Part shown: piece after piece, positions 37,356-46,502 of the stretch
How positions within the stretch are numbered: the stretch's first letter is position 1
Layout of the letters: each line of letters begins with the position of its first letter
Source: Stieleria mannarensis
GTDB lineage: Bacteria > Planctomycetota > Planctomycetia > Pirellulales > Pirellulaceae
DNA length: 64,000 nucleotides
NCBI RefSeq assembly: GCF_014154935.1
Contig: NZ_JACEHH010000041.1
Location: 1-64,000, forward strand
Direction: 5' to 3'
Translations under genes and position numbers: made by a program
Notes under the pieces: model-generated
The model's input: the letters and a program-made list of their open reading frames with translations, nothing else
What the model was told of the DNA's origin: nothing
Databases searched by the model: none

Positions 37356-37382
37356 TTCACCCTCCCTGGCAGGGAGGGTGAA
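37356..37382 (-). terminator. Terminator hairpin after the second NtrC-type regulator
   Basis: TTCACCCTCCC (37356-37366) and GGGAGGGTGAA (37372-37382) pair perfectly with a 5-nt loop. On the minus strand GTTTTC follows. It lies 38 nt after the regulator's stop codon and just before jetA, so it should insulate the two operons. Confidence 0.65.
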
Positions 37383-37419
37383 TCCGATTCAGCGATGAAT
37401 CGACTGCTTCACTTGGTGC

Positions 37420-38877
37420 CTATGGGGTGGCGCCGGTCTCGGAATCTTGTTTGAGCCGCTTTTCGAACGTCAGCCCCAAATCGGTGATTTTGGTTCGTAG
37501 CGTGCTACGGGCGATGCCCAACAGTTCGCTGGCTTGGGCCTGGTTCCCTTCGGCATGGTTGAGCACCTCGGGCAGCAAGATGCGGTCGATCTCGCTGTGC
37601 ACTTCCTGGTACAGGTTCGCGGGGGCTTCGGACAACAAGTCTTGAACGAATCGACGGATGTTGTCCGCATCCAGTTTCGGCGGCGCTTCGCCGCCGCCGG
37701 CCGGCGCGACACGGCGGCAGGTTTCCGGCAACGAGGAGACGGTCAGGACTTCGCCGACGTTGCGCACCAGGGCGTGCTTCATCGCACTTTGCAGCTCTCG
37801 GACGTTGCCGGGCCAGAGGTACTGTTGCAGCCGCGCCATCGCATCGGGGGCGATGGAGCGAATCTGTTTGTGCATGTCCCGGTTGAGCAGGTTGATGAAG
37901 TGTTCGGCGAGCACGGGGATGTCTTCAGGGCGATCGCGTAGCGGCGGCAATTGGATCATGAAGACGCTCATGCGATAGTACAGGTCTTCGCGAAATTCGC
38001 CGTCCTGGACCATCTGCAGCAGGTTGCGATTGGTCGCGGCGATGATCCGCACATCGACGCGAATGGTTTCGTTGTTGCCGACGCGTTCGAAGCTGCCGTC
38101 TTGCAGCAAGCGGAGCACTTTGGCTTGGGTCGCCGGCGTCATGTCGCCGATTTCGTCCAGGAAGATCGTGCCGCGATTGACTTGTTCGAACTTTCCGATC
38201 CGCCGTCGATCGGCGCCGGTGAAGGAACCGCGTTCGTGGCCGAACAATTCACTTTCCAGCAAGTTCTCCGGCAGTGCGGCGCAATTGATCGCCATGAACG
38301 GTCGATCGGCGCGGCGGCTGTGTTGATAGATCGCGCGGGCGACCATTTCTTTGCCGGTTCCGCTTTCACCCAGGATCAACGCGTTGACGTCTTGCGGGGC
38401 GACTTGGCCGATCAGTTTGTAGACCTCCTGCATCGCCCGCGAGCGACCGACGATTTGATCGGCCGACGTGTCTCCGTCGCCGGCGATTCCGAACTGGGCG
38501 GGAATCCGACTCATCAAACTGACGTCGATGGCGCTTTGAACGGTCGCCAGCAGCTTGTCAAACTCGACGGGTTTGAGCAGGTACTCGAACGCGCCATGCT
38601 TCATCGCGTTGATCGCCGTTTCGGTCGTCGAATACGCGGTGATGATGATGACCGGAACCCTGGCATCGAGTTCATGGATGATGTTGAACGCGTCCAGCCC
38701 CGACATGTCCGGCAGCCGCACGTCCAGAATGACGGCGTCGGGTTGGTGCTCGCGGACTGCGGCGATGCCGCTTTCGGCGGTCGCCGCGGTGATGACCTCC
38801 AAAGAATCCGTCTCCAAACTCTTTTTGAGCGAGTAGCGGAGGTTGGGTTCGTCATCGATGATGATTAGTTTCGGCAC
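37420..38877 (-). CDS. NtrC-family sigma-54-dependent response regulator, second
   Basis: This is a 485-residue regulator with a receiver (Asp52 in VILDVRLPDMSG), an AAA+ domain with Walker A GESGTGKE, the sigma-54 contact loop as GSFTGA (Ser in place of the usual Ala) and a C-terminal Fis-type helix-turn-helix (GNQAQASELLGIARSTLRTK). It is paired with the histidine kinase encoded 155 nt upstream. A divergent gene for a SulP transporter/carbonic anhydrase with a strong sigma-54 promoter match is the nearest plausible target. The start at 38877 fits the receiver exactly. Confidence 0.92.
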   Translation of the reverse strand: MPKLIIIDDEPNLRYSLKKSLETDSLEVITAATAESGIAAVREHQPDAVILDVRLPDMSGLDAFNIIHELDARVPVIIITAYSTTETAINAMKHGAFEYLLKPVEFDKLLATVQSAIDVSLMSRIPAQFGIAGDGDTSADQIVGRSRAMQEVYKLIGQVAPQDVNALILGESGTGKEMVARAIYQHSRRADRPFMAINCAALPENLLESELFGHERGSFTGADRRRIGKFEQVNRGTIFLDEIGDMTPATQAKVLRLLQDGSFERVGNNETIRVDVRIIAATNRNLLQMVQDGEFREDLYYRMSVFMIQLPPLRDRPEDIPVLAEHFINLLNRDMHKQIRSIAPDAMARLQQYLWPGNVRELQSAMKHALVRNVGEVLTVSSLPETCRRVAPAGGGEAPPKLDADNIRRFVQDLLSEAPANLYQEVHSEIDRILLPEVLNHAEGNQAQASELLGIARSTLRTKITDLGLTFEKRLKQDSETGATP

Positions 38878-38950
38878 CGTGGAGTCGTCCGATTACGGGA
38901 TGGGGTGAGTGCTCTGTCAGCGTTTAATTGACGGGTTGCGTTTGTCGATC

Positions 38951-39024
38951 GGAAAAGGGGTCAGGTACCAAAAATGCGAAGCACCCTGCGGGCCATTTGG
39001 TTTTTGGTACCTGACCCCTTTTCC
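38951..39024. repeat. Perfect 24-bp inverted repeat
   Basis: The arms at 38951-38974 and 39001-39024 are exact inverse copies, each containing AAAAGGGGTCAGGTACC, with a 26-nt loop. It starts 8 nt after the kinase stop codon on the minus strand and lies before the regulator start. It can form a very stable hairpin, which may attenuate read-through from kinase to regulator, or it may be a REP-type mobile element. Confidence 0.85.
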
Positions 39025-39032
39025 GCGGCAGG

Positions 39033-40556
39033 TTAGGCGCGGAGGGTGACGGGGGAGGGCAACGGCAAGATCACCTTCATCACCGTTCCGCCTTCGGGGC
39101 GATCTTCGGCGACGAGTCGACCGCCGTGTGCGTCGATGATCCGTTGGGAGATTGCCAGACCGAGTCCTAGTCCGGGATCTTTGGTGCTGAAGAACGGTTC
39201 GAACATTCGATTTCTCTCGCTTTGGTCGGTGGGCATGCCGCAGCCGTCGTCGGCGACACTTAAGCATACCCACTGGGCAGCCGGATCGAATGCCGGTTGC
39301 ATGGTGTCGCTGCGCCCGGTTCGCTCGATGGCGATAGTGATGCGTCCGTCGTTGGACACGGCGTCCAGGGCGTTGAGCAGCAGGTTCAACAGCACCTGAC
39401 GCAACTGCATCGCGTCACCGCGGACCTCGGCCGATTCACAGGGCAGTTGGCATTCGATTCGGATGTGCCGCGTTTCGGCGCGGCCGGCGACCAGATCGAC
39501 GGTTTGGCGAACGATCGGCGCCAGTTCGACCAAGCAGAACTGTGGCTCCGACGGCCGTGCGAAATCCAAGAACGTTTGCAGCAAACTGTCGACCCGCGTG
39601 ATCTCTTCGTCCAACACCGCGATATCGGTGGCGTTCAGGCTTGCCGAATCCGGATTCCGCGCGGCCGCTTGCACCAGGGTCTTCATGCACATCAACGGGT
39701 TACGCAGCTCGTGCGCCAATCCGGCCGCCAGCTTGCCGACGGCGGCCAGTTGGTCGGCGCGGACGATCTCCTGGTGCCGTTGATGCAACTGTTCGACGAC
39801 AGAGCCCACCCGTGAGGAAACCGTTTCGAGAACCAGTTGCAGGTCTTGCAGACTGGGGTCCGCCGAAACCTCCACCGGGCCGACGACGGTTTCCAGTTTG
39901 CCCGCCACGTCACGGATCGGGACCGACAGCATGAACATGGTTCGATTGATCGCCCGAGCGACACCGTAGCCGGCCTCCAGGCCGGCGATCGCGCCGCAGA
40001 CGCCCAAGAAGACCATCACCATCGCCAGCTTTTGTGCCAACCGTTGGTTCTCCTGGTTGCTTTGCTGAAGCTCCGACTCGTTGAACCGCAGGTAGTCGTG
40101 GGCGGCGACCAGGACCTGCTCGGACAACGTTTTCTCTTCCAGGGTGTCGACCGCTTCGGTGGAAATCTCGACATCGGGGTCGTCGATCAGGCGATGCAGC
40201 TGTTCAAAGTAGCTTTCCAGTCGCTGTTCGAGGTCCGCGACGAAGGCGCGCTCCTGGTCCGATGCGGACAGCTGTCTTGCCTTGGACAGCCACTCGTTGG
40301 TTTGTGCTTCCTTTTCCGCGGCCCGGACCAGATAGCTGCGGTCCATCGTCAGCAGGAATCGATCCAGTTCGTGACGCATCTCGCGGGTGATCAATTCCAG
40401 CTCTTCGGCGCCGCGGATGCTTGCCACGTTAACGTCCAGCAGGTGCGAATTCTGTTTCTGAAGCTCGATGACGTACCAGGCCCCTGCCACGCCCAGGCAC
40501 AACAGGACGCATCCCGTGATGGGTAGGAAGCAGCCGATCTTGTCTCGCAACTTCAT
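39033..40556 (-). CDS. Membrane sensor histidine kinase
   Basis: This is a 507-residue kinase. The first transmembrane helix is at about 7-30, then a periplasmic helical domain of about 145 residues (four-helix or CHASE3-like, EELELITREMRHELDRFLLT), and a second transmembrane helix at about 176-200. A coiled linker, HisKA with His282 in AGLAHELRNPL, and a HATPase domain with DDGCGMP and [10 protein letters not shown] follow. The start at 40556 (MKLRDKIGCFLPITG) sets the first helix at the N terminus; the longer frame is not supported. It should phosphorylate the regulator encoded just downstream. The stimulus is unknown. Confidence 0.88.
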   Translation of the reverse strand: MKLRDKIGCFLPITGCVLLCLGVAGAWYVIELQKQNSHLLDVNVASIRGAEELELITREMRHELDRFLLTMDRSYLVRAAEKEAQTNEWLSKARQLSASDQERAFVADLEQRLESYFEQLHRLIDDPDVEISTEAVDTLEEKTLSEQVLVAAHDYLRFNESELQQSNQENQRLAQKLAMVMVFLGVCGAIAGLEAGYGVARAINRTMFMLSVPIRDVAGKLETVVGPVEVSADPSLQDLQLVLETVSSRVGSVVEQLHQRHQEIVRADQLAAVGKLAAGLAHELRNPLMCMKTLVQAAARNPDSASLNATDIAVLDEEITRVDSLLQTFLDFARPSEPQFCLVELAPIVRQTVDLVAGRAETRHIRIECQLPCESAEVRGDAMQLRQVLLNLLLNALDAVSNDGRITIAIERTGRSDTMQPAFDPAAQWVCLSVADDGCGMPTDQSERNRMFEPFFSTKDPGLGLGLAISQRIIDAHGGRLVAEDRPEGGTVMKVILPLPSPVTLRA

Positions 40557-40591
40557 GAATTTCGGTCTCGGGGGTGCATTCGGGTAGACGT

Positions 40592-40637
40592 GTTGGTGTC
40601 TAGCTTTTAGGCGATTCCCGGTCGCTGCGTCGCAGCG
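40592..40637 (+). repeat. GTGTCTAGCC-type dispersed repeat with palindromic tail
   Basis: GTTGGTGTCTAGCTTTTAGG, GCGATTCCCGG and the palindrome CGCTGCGTCGCAGCG follow one another. The same order occurs at 58309-58355 and inverted at 43645-43685. Confidence 0.55.
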
Positions 40638-41083
40638 ATGGTGGAGCCTCAAGGGAACGTCCAGCTTCGGGCGATGCGTTTCTGATGTACGATGGCCCCT
40701 TCCGGGCCGTCGCCCGTGGGGCTCAGCGCGACGACCTAGAGAGGACGTCGCACCCCCATCCACCGACCACCTCTCACCCAATCGGCCAGATCATTTGGAT
40801 TCGCCGCATTTCGCCTCGGTCCTAAGTGGGACGGTCCCTAACGCCTGGACACCAACGGTAATCGCCGCGGGGCAAACGCTGTGCCTACCCGGTTTGGATC
40901 GCACGCTGGCTGTTTAATCGTCGCAATTTCGCCTCGGGTGGCGGAAATCTACCAGTGCGACTGAATTTCGACATCCCTGCGGGTGTCCGTGACTGCGGCG
41001 ATCTTGCACGTGCCCCCTGTGGGGCGAGGATTTCCGGCAATGCCGTAGGAATTCATGGGGAGCGTGGGCTGGCCCGAGAGTGT

Positions 41084-41099
41084 TGGCGCAAGCTTTGCT
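41084..41099 (+). promoter_or_regulatory. Strong sigma-54-like promoter before the SulP-carbonic anhydrase gene
   Basis: TGGCGCAAGCTTTGCT fits TGGCACG-N4-TTGCW at 10 of 12 fixed positions, with GG at 41085-41086 and GC at 41097-41098. Transcription would start near 41110, about 34 nt before the ATG. An NtrC-type two-component pair is encoded divergently next to it. Confidence 0.65.
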
Positions 41100-41143
41100 A
41101 AACCGGCAGGCTAACTGGGCAAGCTGCCCGCGACCGACTCACG

Positions 41144-43438
41144 ATGGAGACCAACTGGACGATGGACGATTCCTCCAACTCGATGCTTTCACCGGCAAAT
41201 CTATTTCGCGATTTTACCGCGTCGATTGTGGTGTTTCTGGTGGCATTGCCGCTGTGCCTGGGGATCGCGTTGGCATCCGGGGCGCCGTTGTTTTCCGGGT
41301 TGATCGCCGGGATTGTGGGCGGAATTGTGGTCGGATCGCTAAGCGGATCGCACACCAGCGTCAGCGGGCCGGCGGCGGGTTTGACCGCGGTGGTGTCGGC
41401 CCAGATCGCCAACCTGGAGACGTTTGATGCGTTTTTGTTGGCGGTGGTCGTCGGCGGCTTGATCCAAATCGGGTTGGGGATTGCCAAGGCCGGGGCGCTT
41501 TCGGCGTTCTTTCCCAGCAGCGTGATCAAGGGGTTGTTGGCGGCGATCGGGGTGATTTTGATCCTGAAACAGATTCCCCACCTGTTCGGACATGATACCG
41601 ACCCGGAAGGGGAGATGTCGTTTTCACAGCCCGACGAGGAGACGACGTTTTCGGAGCTTGGGACGTTGATCGCCGGGGAGCTGCACCTGGGTGCCGCGGT
41701 GATCGGACTGATCTCGCTGGCCTTGTTGGTGTTTTGGGACCGGACGAGGCCGCTGAAGAATTCCGGCGTCCCGGGCCCGCTGGTGGTGGTGCTGGTCGGC
41801 GTCGCGTTGCAGGCTCTGTTTGCGACCTTCGGCGGCAGCTGGATGGTCGGCGCGTCGCACTTGGTGCAGATTCCGGTGGCGGAGAGTTTCTCGGACTTCG
41901 GCAGCTTCTTGCGGCTTCCCGATTTTACCCAGTGGGCCAACCCCGCGGTCTACATCGGCGGCATCACGATCGCCATCGTGGCTTCGCTGGAAACGCTGTT
42001 GAACCTGGAAGCAACCGACAAGCTCGACACCTACCGTCGCAGCTCTCCGCCCAGTCGTGAGCTGTTGGCGCAAGGGGTCGGCAACGTGACGGCCGGAATG
42101 ATCGGTGGCATCCCCGTCACGTCGGTGATCATTCGCAGCAGCGTGAACGTCAATTCCGGTGCCCGATCGAAGTTGTCGACGATCTCCCACGGCGTGTTGT
42201 TGCTGGTCTGTGTCGGTCTGTTCCCGGTTTACTTGAACATGATCCCGCTGTCCTCCTTGGCCGCGATTCTGTTGGTCACGGGATTCAAACTCGCCAGCCC
42301 CAAATTGTTCAAACAAATGTGGAGCGAAGGCCGTTATCAATTCATTCCGTTCATCACAACGGTCGCGGCGATCGTGTTGACGGACCTACTGATCGGCATC
42401 TTGATCGGGCTGATGATCAGCGTGTTATTTATCCTGAACAGCAACCTGCGACGTCCGATCCGCCGGGTCGTCGAGACCCACCTGGACGGGGACATTGTCC
42501 ACATCGAGCTGGCCGACCAGGTTAGTTTTTTGAATCGTGCCGCCTTGGACAAGGTCTTCACCGATGCAAAGCGTGGGACGAAGGTGTTGATCGATGCGTC
42601 CGGATCGGATTACATCGATCCCGACATTTTGAGTCTGATCCGTGACTTCAAGAACAACATCGGTCCGGCCCACGGGGTCAGCGTCAGTCTGCGAGGTTTC
42701 CGCGAGAAGTACGAGCTTCACGACGAGATCCAATTTGCAGACTATTCGACACGTGAGCTGCAAAGCCGCATCACGCCGGACCAGGTGTTGACGATTCTGC
42801 GCGACGGGAATGAACGATTCCGCACCGGGCACCGCATCACGCGTGATTTCGGGCGTCAGGTCGGTGCGACGGCGACGGGACAAAGTCCGTTGGCGGTGAT
42901 CCTCAGCTGCATCGATTCGCGTGTCCCGGCCGAGCTGGTATTTGATCTGGGCATCGGAGACATTTTCAGCGTCCGCGTCGCGGGCAATATCATCGGCACG
43001 AAGTCTTTGGGAAGCATGGAATATGGCGTGGCGGTGGCCGGTGCGAAACTGATTGTCGTGCTCGGCCATACCCGATGCGGCGCGGTCACGTCGTCGGTGG
43101 AACTGTTCGATCAGCGGGCCGATGTGGAACAGGCCAGCGGTTGCGGTCACCTGCACGCCATCGTGTCGGAGATCCAGCAGTGTATCGAGCCGGATCAATG
43201 CAGGGGCATCGCCGAGATGACGCCCGACGCCAAGGACGCCTGTGTCGACAGCGTTGCTCGGAAGAACGTGCAACGAACGGTGCACGAAATCATTGCCCGC
43301 AGCAGCGCGATTCGCCAAGCCGTCGACGCCGGCGAGGCGATCGTCGTCGGCGCGATGTACGATGTGAAAACCGGTGAAATTGACTTTATGATGGATCAGG
43401 CGGTCAGCGCGGAAACCGCTGGCAACGTCAACGTCTAG
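41144..43438 (+). CDS. SulP family anion transporter fused to beta-carbonic anhydrase
   Basis: This 764-residue fusion has a SulP membrane domain in residues 25-432 with about ten to twelve helices, including SGPAAGLTAVVSAQ and GGIPVTSVIIRSSVN. Residues 440-535 form a STAS domain (VLIDASGSDYIDPDIL). Residues 548-760 are a beta-class carbonic anhydrase with zinc ligands in SCIDSRVPAE (Cys589, Asp591, Arg593) and GHTRCGAV (His642, Cys645). It probably imports bicarbonate and interconverts it with CO2 at the inner face of the membrane. An ATG at 41162 is an alternative start. Confidence 0.93.
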   Translation: METNWTMDDSSNSMLSPANLFRDFTASIVVFLVALPLCLGIALASGAPLFSGLIAGIVGGIVVGSLSGSHTSVSGPAAGLTAVVSAQIANLETFDAFLLAVVVGGLIQIGLGIAKAGALSAFFPSSVIKGLLAAIGVILILKQIPHLFGHDTDPEGEMSFSQPDEETTFSELGTLIAGELHLGAAVIGLISLALLVFWDRTRPLKNSGVPGPLVVVLVGVALQALFATFGGSWMVGASHLVQIPVAESFSDFGSFLRLPDFTQWANPAVYIGGITIAIVASLETLLNLEATDKLDTYRRSSPPSRELLAQGVGNVTAGMIGGIPVTSVIIRSSVNVNSGARSKLSTISHGVLLLVCVGLFPVYLNMIPLSSLAAILLVTGFKLASPKLFKQMWSEGRYQFIPFITTVAAIVLTDLLIGILIGLMISVLFILNSNLRRPIRRVVETHLDGDIVHIELADQVSFLNRAALDKVFTDAKRGTKVLIDASGSDYIDPDILSLIRDFKNNIGPAHGVSVSLRGFREKYELHDEIQFADYSTRELQSRITPDQVLTILRDGNERFRTGHRITRDFGRQVGATATGQSPLAVILSCIDSRVPAELVFDLGIGDIFSVRVAGNIIGTKSLGSMEYGVAVAGAKLIVVLGHTRCGAVTSSVELFDQRADVEQASGCGHLHAIVSEIQQCIEPDQCRGIAEMTPDAKDACVDSVARKNVQRTVHEIIARSSAIRQAVDAGEAIVVGAMYDVKTGEIDFMMDQAVSAETAGNVNV

Positions 43439-43495
43439 TGCTGCGCTCTGATTCTCTCGCTCCGATTCATGGGTGGTTTGCGATTAGAGGCTGGT

Positions 43496-43629
43496 GCTTA
43501 GCCCAATGCCACTTACTTTTTGAGCCGACAGCCCGCTAGCCGCGGGCCTTGGATTGCCCTTCGAGGCTTGTAAGGCTCGAGGCTTGAGGCTCAGTTTGTG
43601 ATCGAAAGTAAGTGACATTGGGCTTTAGC
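43496..43629. repeat. Inverted-repeat element of about 130 nt
   Basis: AGCCCAATGCCACTTACTTT (43500-43519) and AAAGTAAGTGACATTGGGCT (43605-43624) are inverse copies with one mismatch. The interior holds GCCCGCTAGCCGCGGGC and tandem TCGAGGCTT units. The size and terminal inverted repeats are MITE-like. No target-site duplication was recognised. Confidence 0.65.
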
Positions 43630-43644
43630 CGCCTCGGTCACTGT

Positions 43645-43685
43645 GAAGCAGCGACAGGGAATCGCCTAAAGGCTAGACACCAACA
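43645..43685 (-). repeat. GTGTCTAGCC-type dispersed repeat, inverted copy
   Basis: On the minus strand this reads GTTGGTGTCTAGCCTTTAGG followed by CGATTCCCTGTCGCTGC. It matches the copies at 40592-40637 and 58309-58355. Confidence 0.55.
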
Positions 43686-43749
43686 CTTCTGCCCGTAACA
43701 TTCGTATCTGACTTTTTACCCTCGTTCGTCGTCAACAGGAGGGACGCGG

Positions 43750-45939
43750 ATGCATCCCAATGAGAGTTTGACGACGTTCACGTTGGCCGCCGCGCTCGGC
43801 GTGTGCCTGTTCACGGTGGCGACCTATTTGCGGACGTCACCGATCGTTGTCTTGTTGCTCGGCGGCGTGATCGTCGGTCCCGAGGGACTGGGGCTGGTCC
43901 ATCCCGATTCGCTCGGCGAGGGGCTGGGCACGATCATTTCGCTGGCCGTGGCGATCATCCTGTTCGAAGGCGGATTGACGCTTGACCTGAACGGTTATCG
44001 TTCGGTCAGCCAGGAGATCTGGCGGGTGCTGACGATCGGCGTGTTTGTCACTTGGATCGGAACGACGGCGCTGTTGCGATTGATCTTCGGATTCGACATC
44101 GTCTTTTGTGTGCTCGCGGCCAGTTTGGTGATCGTAACCGGTCCCACGGTGATCGGTCCGCTGCTGCATCGGATCCGCGTGCAAGCCAAGCTGCATCACA
44201 TCTTGCACTGGGAAGGCGTGCTGATCGATCCGATCGGTGTCTTCCTGGCGTTGCTGAGTTTTGAGTTCTTTGTCAGCACCGACGGCACGTCACAGTTGGT
44301 CATCAAAGACTTGTTGCTGCGGTTTGCCGTCGGCGTGGTGTTGGGAATCGCGTTCGGTTTTGTGCTGGACTGGGTGCTCCGTCGCGACTGGATCGGCAAG
44401 CCGCACCTGAACACGTTTGTGTTGGCGATGGCCATGTTGAATTTTGCGTTGGCCGACATGGCGATCAGCGAAAGCGGCTTGCTAAGTGTGACCGTTGCGG
44501 GGCTGGTGCTGGGCAGTCGAAACGCACCGCCGCTGCGTGACATCGTTCGTTACAAGATGGCGCTCAAAGATTTTTCGATCGGGCTGTTGTTCGTCTTGTT
44601 GGCGGCCAATCTGGATCTTGCCGCATTCGTCCGTTACGGCTGGCATTTGGTCTTGGCTGTCGCCGGGATCATGTTGATCGTCCGCCCGCTGAACATCTTT
44701 GTGTCGATGCGGCGGAGTCTGTTGACTTGGAAGGAGAAACTGTTTCTCGGCTGGATCGCACCGCGGGGAATTGTCGCCGCGTCGATGGCTTCGGTCTTCG
44801 CACTCGAACTGGGGCGGCGCGGGGTCGAAAACGCGGTGTTCCTCGAATCGTTCACCTATTCGGTGATCGCCGGGACCGTCGTCGTGCAGGGGATCACCGC
44901 AGGGTCGGTCGGGAGGTGGTTGGGCGTCGTCCGCCCGGTGCCCACCGGATGGATCATCGTCGGGGCGCACGCGCTGGGCCGATGCATCGCCACGTTCTTC
45001 ACCCGACACGGCATCGATGTCGTGCTGATCGATACCAACGCGCGCGAAGTGCGGGATGCCGAACGGGAGGGGCTGATCGCGATCAACGAAGACGCGATGC
45101 AGCTCAATCCCCAAAAGCACGCCGAATTGTATCGCTGTGGAAATCTCTTGGCGCTGACGGCCAATGCCGACCTGAATCGGATGCTGTGTCGACGCTGGGC
45201 GGAGTTGCTGGAGGATGCGACGCTGTTTCGGTGGGAAAAGTCCGGGTACCAAACGGCCGAAAACGAACACCTGTTGGTCGGAAAACGCGTTTGGACCGAG
45301 TTGCCGCTCAGTCGTTGGATGCACCCCAACAGTGAATCCCCGCCGCTTCAGGTTGAACGCCGCGAGACGAATGCGGGGCCGGAAACTGGCAACGTTCTGA
45401 TGACGGCCCGCGGCAATCAAGTGATCCCCGGGAATCCGCATGAACTTCACAAGGAGGACGTCGAGTGGTTGGTGTATGACGGCAGCGGCGAACAAGACTC
45501 CTGTGTCCTCCCGCTCACGGCGGAGAACGTCATCTTCTCCGAGCAAACCGACCTGCACGAGCTTTACCGCGAGATGCTCCATCACCTGCATCAGCAGCTT
45601 CCGGGCATCGACCCAGAACAGATGTTGGTCGAAATCTGGCGACGCGAAGAGGACTACACCAGCTTGCTCGGTCACGGGATCGCGTTGCCGCACACCTGGT
45701 CCCCCGCCGTGGACCGGGCGACGTTGATGGTCGCACGACCGCGACATCAATTGCTCTGTCCGCTGACGGATCTGCCGATCGAAATCGTGTTCATGTTGCT
45801 CAGCCCCGTCGGCGAGCCCGACGAACATTTGGCCTGTCTGTCGCACATCGCGCGCCTGATCGGGACGGAGTCCCAGCGTCAGCGGATCCTCGATGCCGGC
45901 GACGCTGAACAATTGCACCGGTTGATCGCGTGCAGTTGA
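43750..45939 (+). CDS. CPA1-type Na+/H+ antiporter with RCK/TrkA-like and PTS EIIA-like domains
   Basis: This is a 729-residue protein. Residues 1-390 form about twelve membrane helices of a CPA-family cation/proton antiporter (AIILFEGGLTLDL, WEGVLIDPIGVFLALLSFEF). Residues 398-500 resemble a TrkA-N/RCK nucleotide-binding domain (GWIIVGAHALGRCIATFF, VVLIDTNAREV). Residues 600-729 resemble a PTS fructose-type EIIA domain with HGIALPHTWSPAVDRATLMV, where His648 is the likely phospho-acceptor. The tail suggests that transport is gated by nucleotide binding and by phosphotransferase state. The Shine-Dalgarno AGGAGGG supports the start. Confidence 0.85.
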   Translation: MHPNESLTTFTLAAALGVCLFTVATYLRTSPIVVLLLGGVIVGPEGLGLVHPDSLGEGLGTIISLAVAIILFEGGLTLDLNGYRSVSQEIWRVLTIGVFVTWIGTTALLRLIFGFDIVFCVLAASLVIVTGPTVIGPLLHRIRVQAKLHHILHWEGVLIDPIGVFLALLSFEFFVSTDGTSQLVIKDLLLRFAVGVVLGIAFGFVLDWVLRRDWIGKPHLNTFVLAMAMLNFALADMAISESGLLSVTVAGLVLGSRNAPPLRDIVRYKMALKDFSIGLLFVLLAANLDLAAFVRYGWHLVLAVAGIMLIVRPLNIFVSMRRSLLTWKEKLFLGWIAPRGIVAASMASVFALELGRRGVENAVFLESFTYSVIAGTVVVQGITAGSVGRWLGVVRPVPTGWIIVGAHALGRCIATFFTRHGIDVVLIDTNAREVRDAEREGLIAINEDAMQLNPQKHAELYRCGNLLALTANADLNRMLCRRWAELLEDATLFRWEKSGYQTAENEHLLVGKRVWTELPLSRWMHPNSESPPLQVERRETNAGPETGNVLMTARGNQVIPGNPHELHKEDVEWLVYDGSGEQDSCVLPLTAENVIFSEQTDLHELYREMLHHLHQQLPGIDPEQMLVEIWRREEDYTSLLGHGIALPHTWSPAVDRATLMVARPRHQLLCPLTDLPIEIVFMLLSPVGEPDEHLACLSHIARLIGTESQRQRILDAGDAEQLHRLIACS

Positions 45940-46502
45940 TCGGATCGGCGACGCAACGAATGTTCCGACATACCCGTGTGGTCCCGTGATCGATAGGACC
46001 AATAGGACAGATAAGACCTAGAAGTCCGATGCGTCCTAGCAGTCTACCGCAGCTTCGTATTCTATTTGGCTGGACAGTCGCCGTCCTCTCCGAGGTCGGC
46101 GCGGGGCAAAGCTTCGCTTTTTCGCGAGCGCCGAGTTCGGAGAACACGGCGACCCTCTCAGTGCATCGTCGAACAACAAATTGAGTTGCGGTCGACAACT
46201 CTTGGCCCCCTCAACCTGCGCTGTGCCGTGCATCTGATGGGTGGCAACAAATTGATGCGGTACAGGATGTAACAATACGACACACTTGTGCGAATACGCG
46301 CGGAGTACACGTTGCGTTATCAGGCAATGGTAACAACGACCACGTCCGTCGCGATCGACCGCGCGTGAATTCCTGATGAAGGACATCTGGAAGTCATCGC
46401 ACTCTCCGATGCGGGGTTGACCGGCGGCTATACTGGCCAAATCTCCTCTCGCGCGATCATACGCGCCGCGCTCCGTTTACCTCTCACTGCTAAGAATCTG
46501 CG
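45940..46502. other. Intergenic region upstream of the sulfatase
   Basis: No gene is supported. A long imperfect hairpin lies at 46077-46153; otherwise nothing stands out. Confidence 0.5.
46077..46153. repeat. Long imperfect hairpin
   Basis: GTCGCCGTCCTCTCCGA (46077-46093) pairs with TCGGAGAACACGGCGAC (46137-46153) at 15 of 17 positions, and GTCGGCGC (46095-46102) pairs with GCGCCGA (46128-46134). It lies 140 nt after the antiporter stop codon without a T-run, so it is probably a repeat element rather than a terminator. Confidence 0.55.

Larger units (their letters stand above)
40557..41143. other. Divergent intergenic region, kinase versus SulP-carbonic anhydrase
   Basis: No gene was found. 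It contains a GTGTCTAGC repeat (40592-40637) with a CGCTGCGTCGCAGCG palindrome and a strong sigma-54-like promoter for the SulP gene (41084-41099). Confidence 0.6.
43439..43749. other. Intergenic region with two repeats
   Basis: No gene was found. It carries an inverted-repeat element (43496-43629) and directly after it an inverted copy of the GTGTCTAGCC repeat (43645-43685). The following antiporter has AGGAGGG before its start. Confidence 0.6.

Noticed and set aside
44482-46002. 506-codon minus-strand frame opposite the antiporter
   Set aside because: It is entirely antisense to a well-supported gene, rich in Arg/His/Gln and without domain features.
46417-46434. TTGACC and TATACT as a sigma-70 promoter before the sulfatase
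   Set aside because: Only 6 nt separate the two hexamers, far from the required 16-18 nt.
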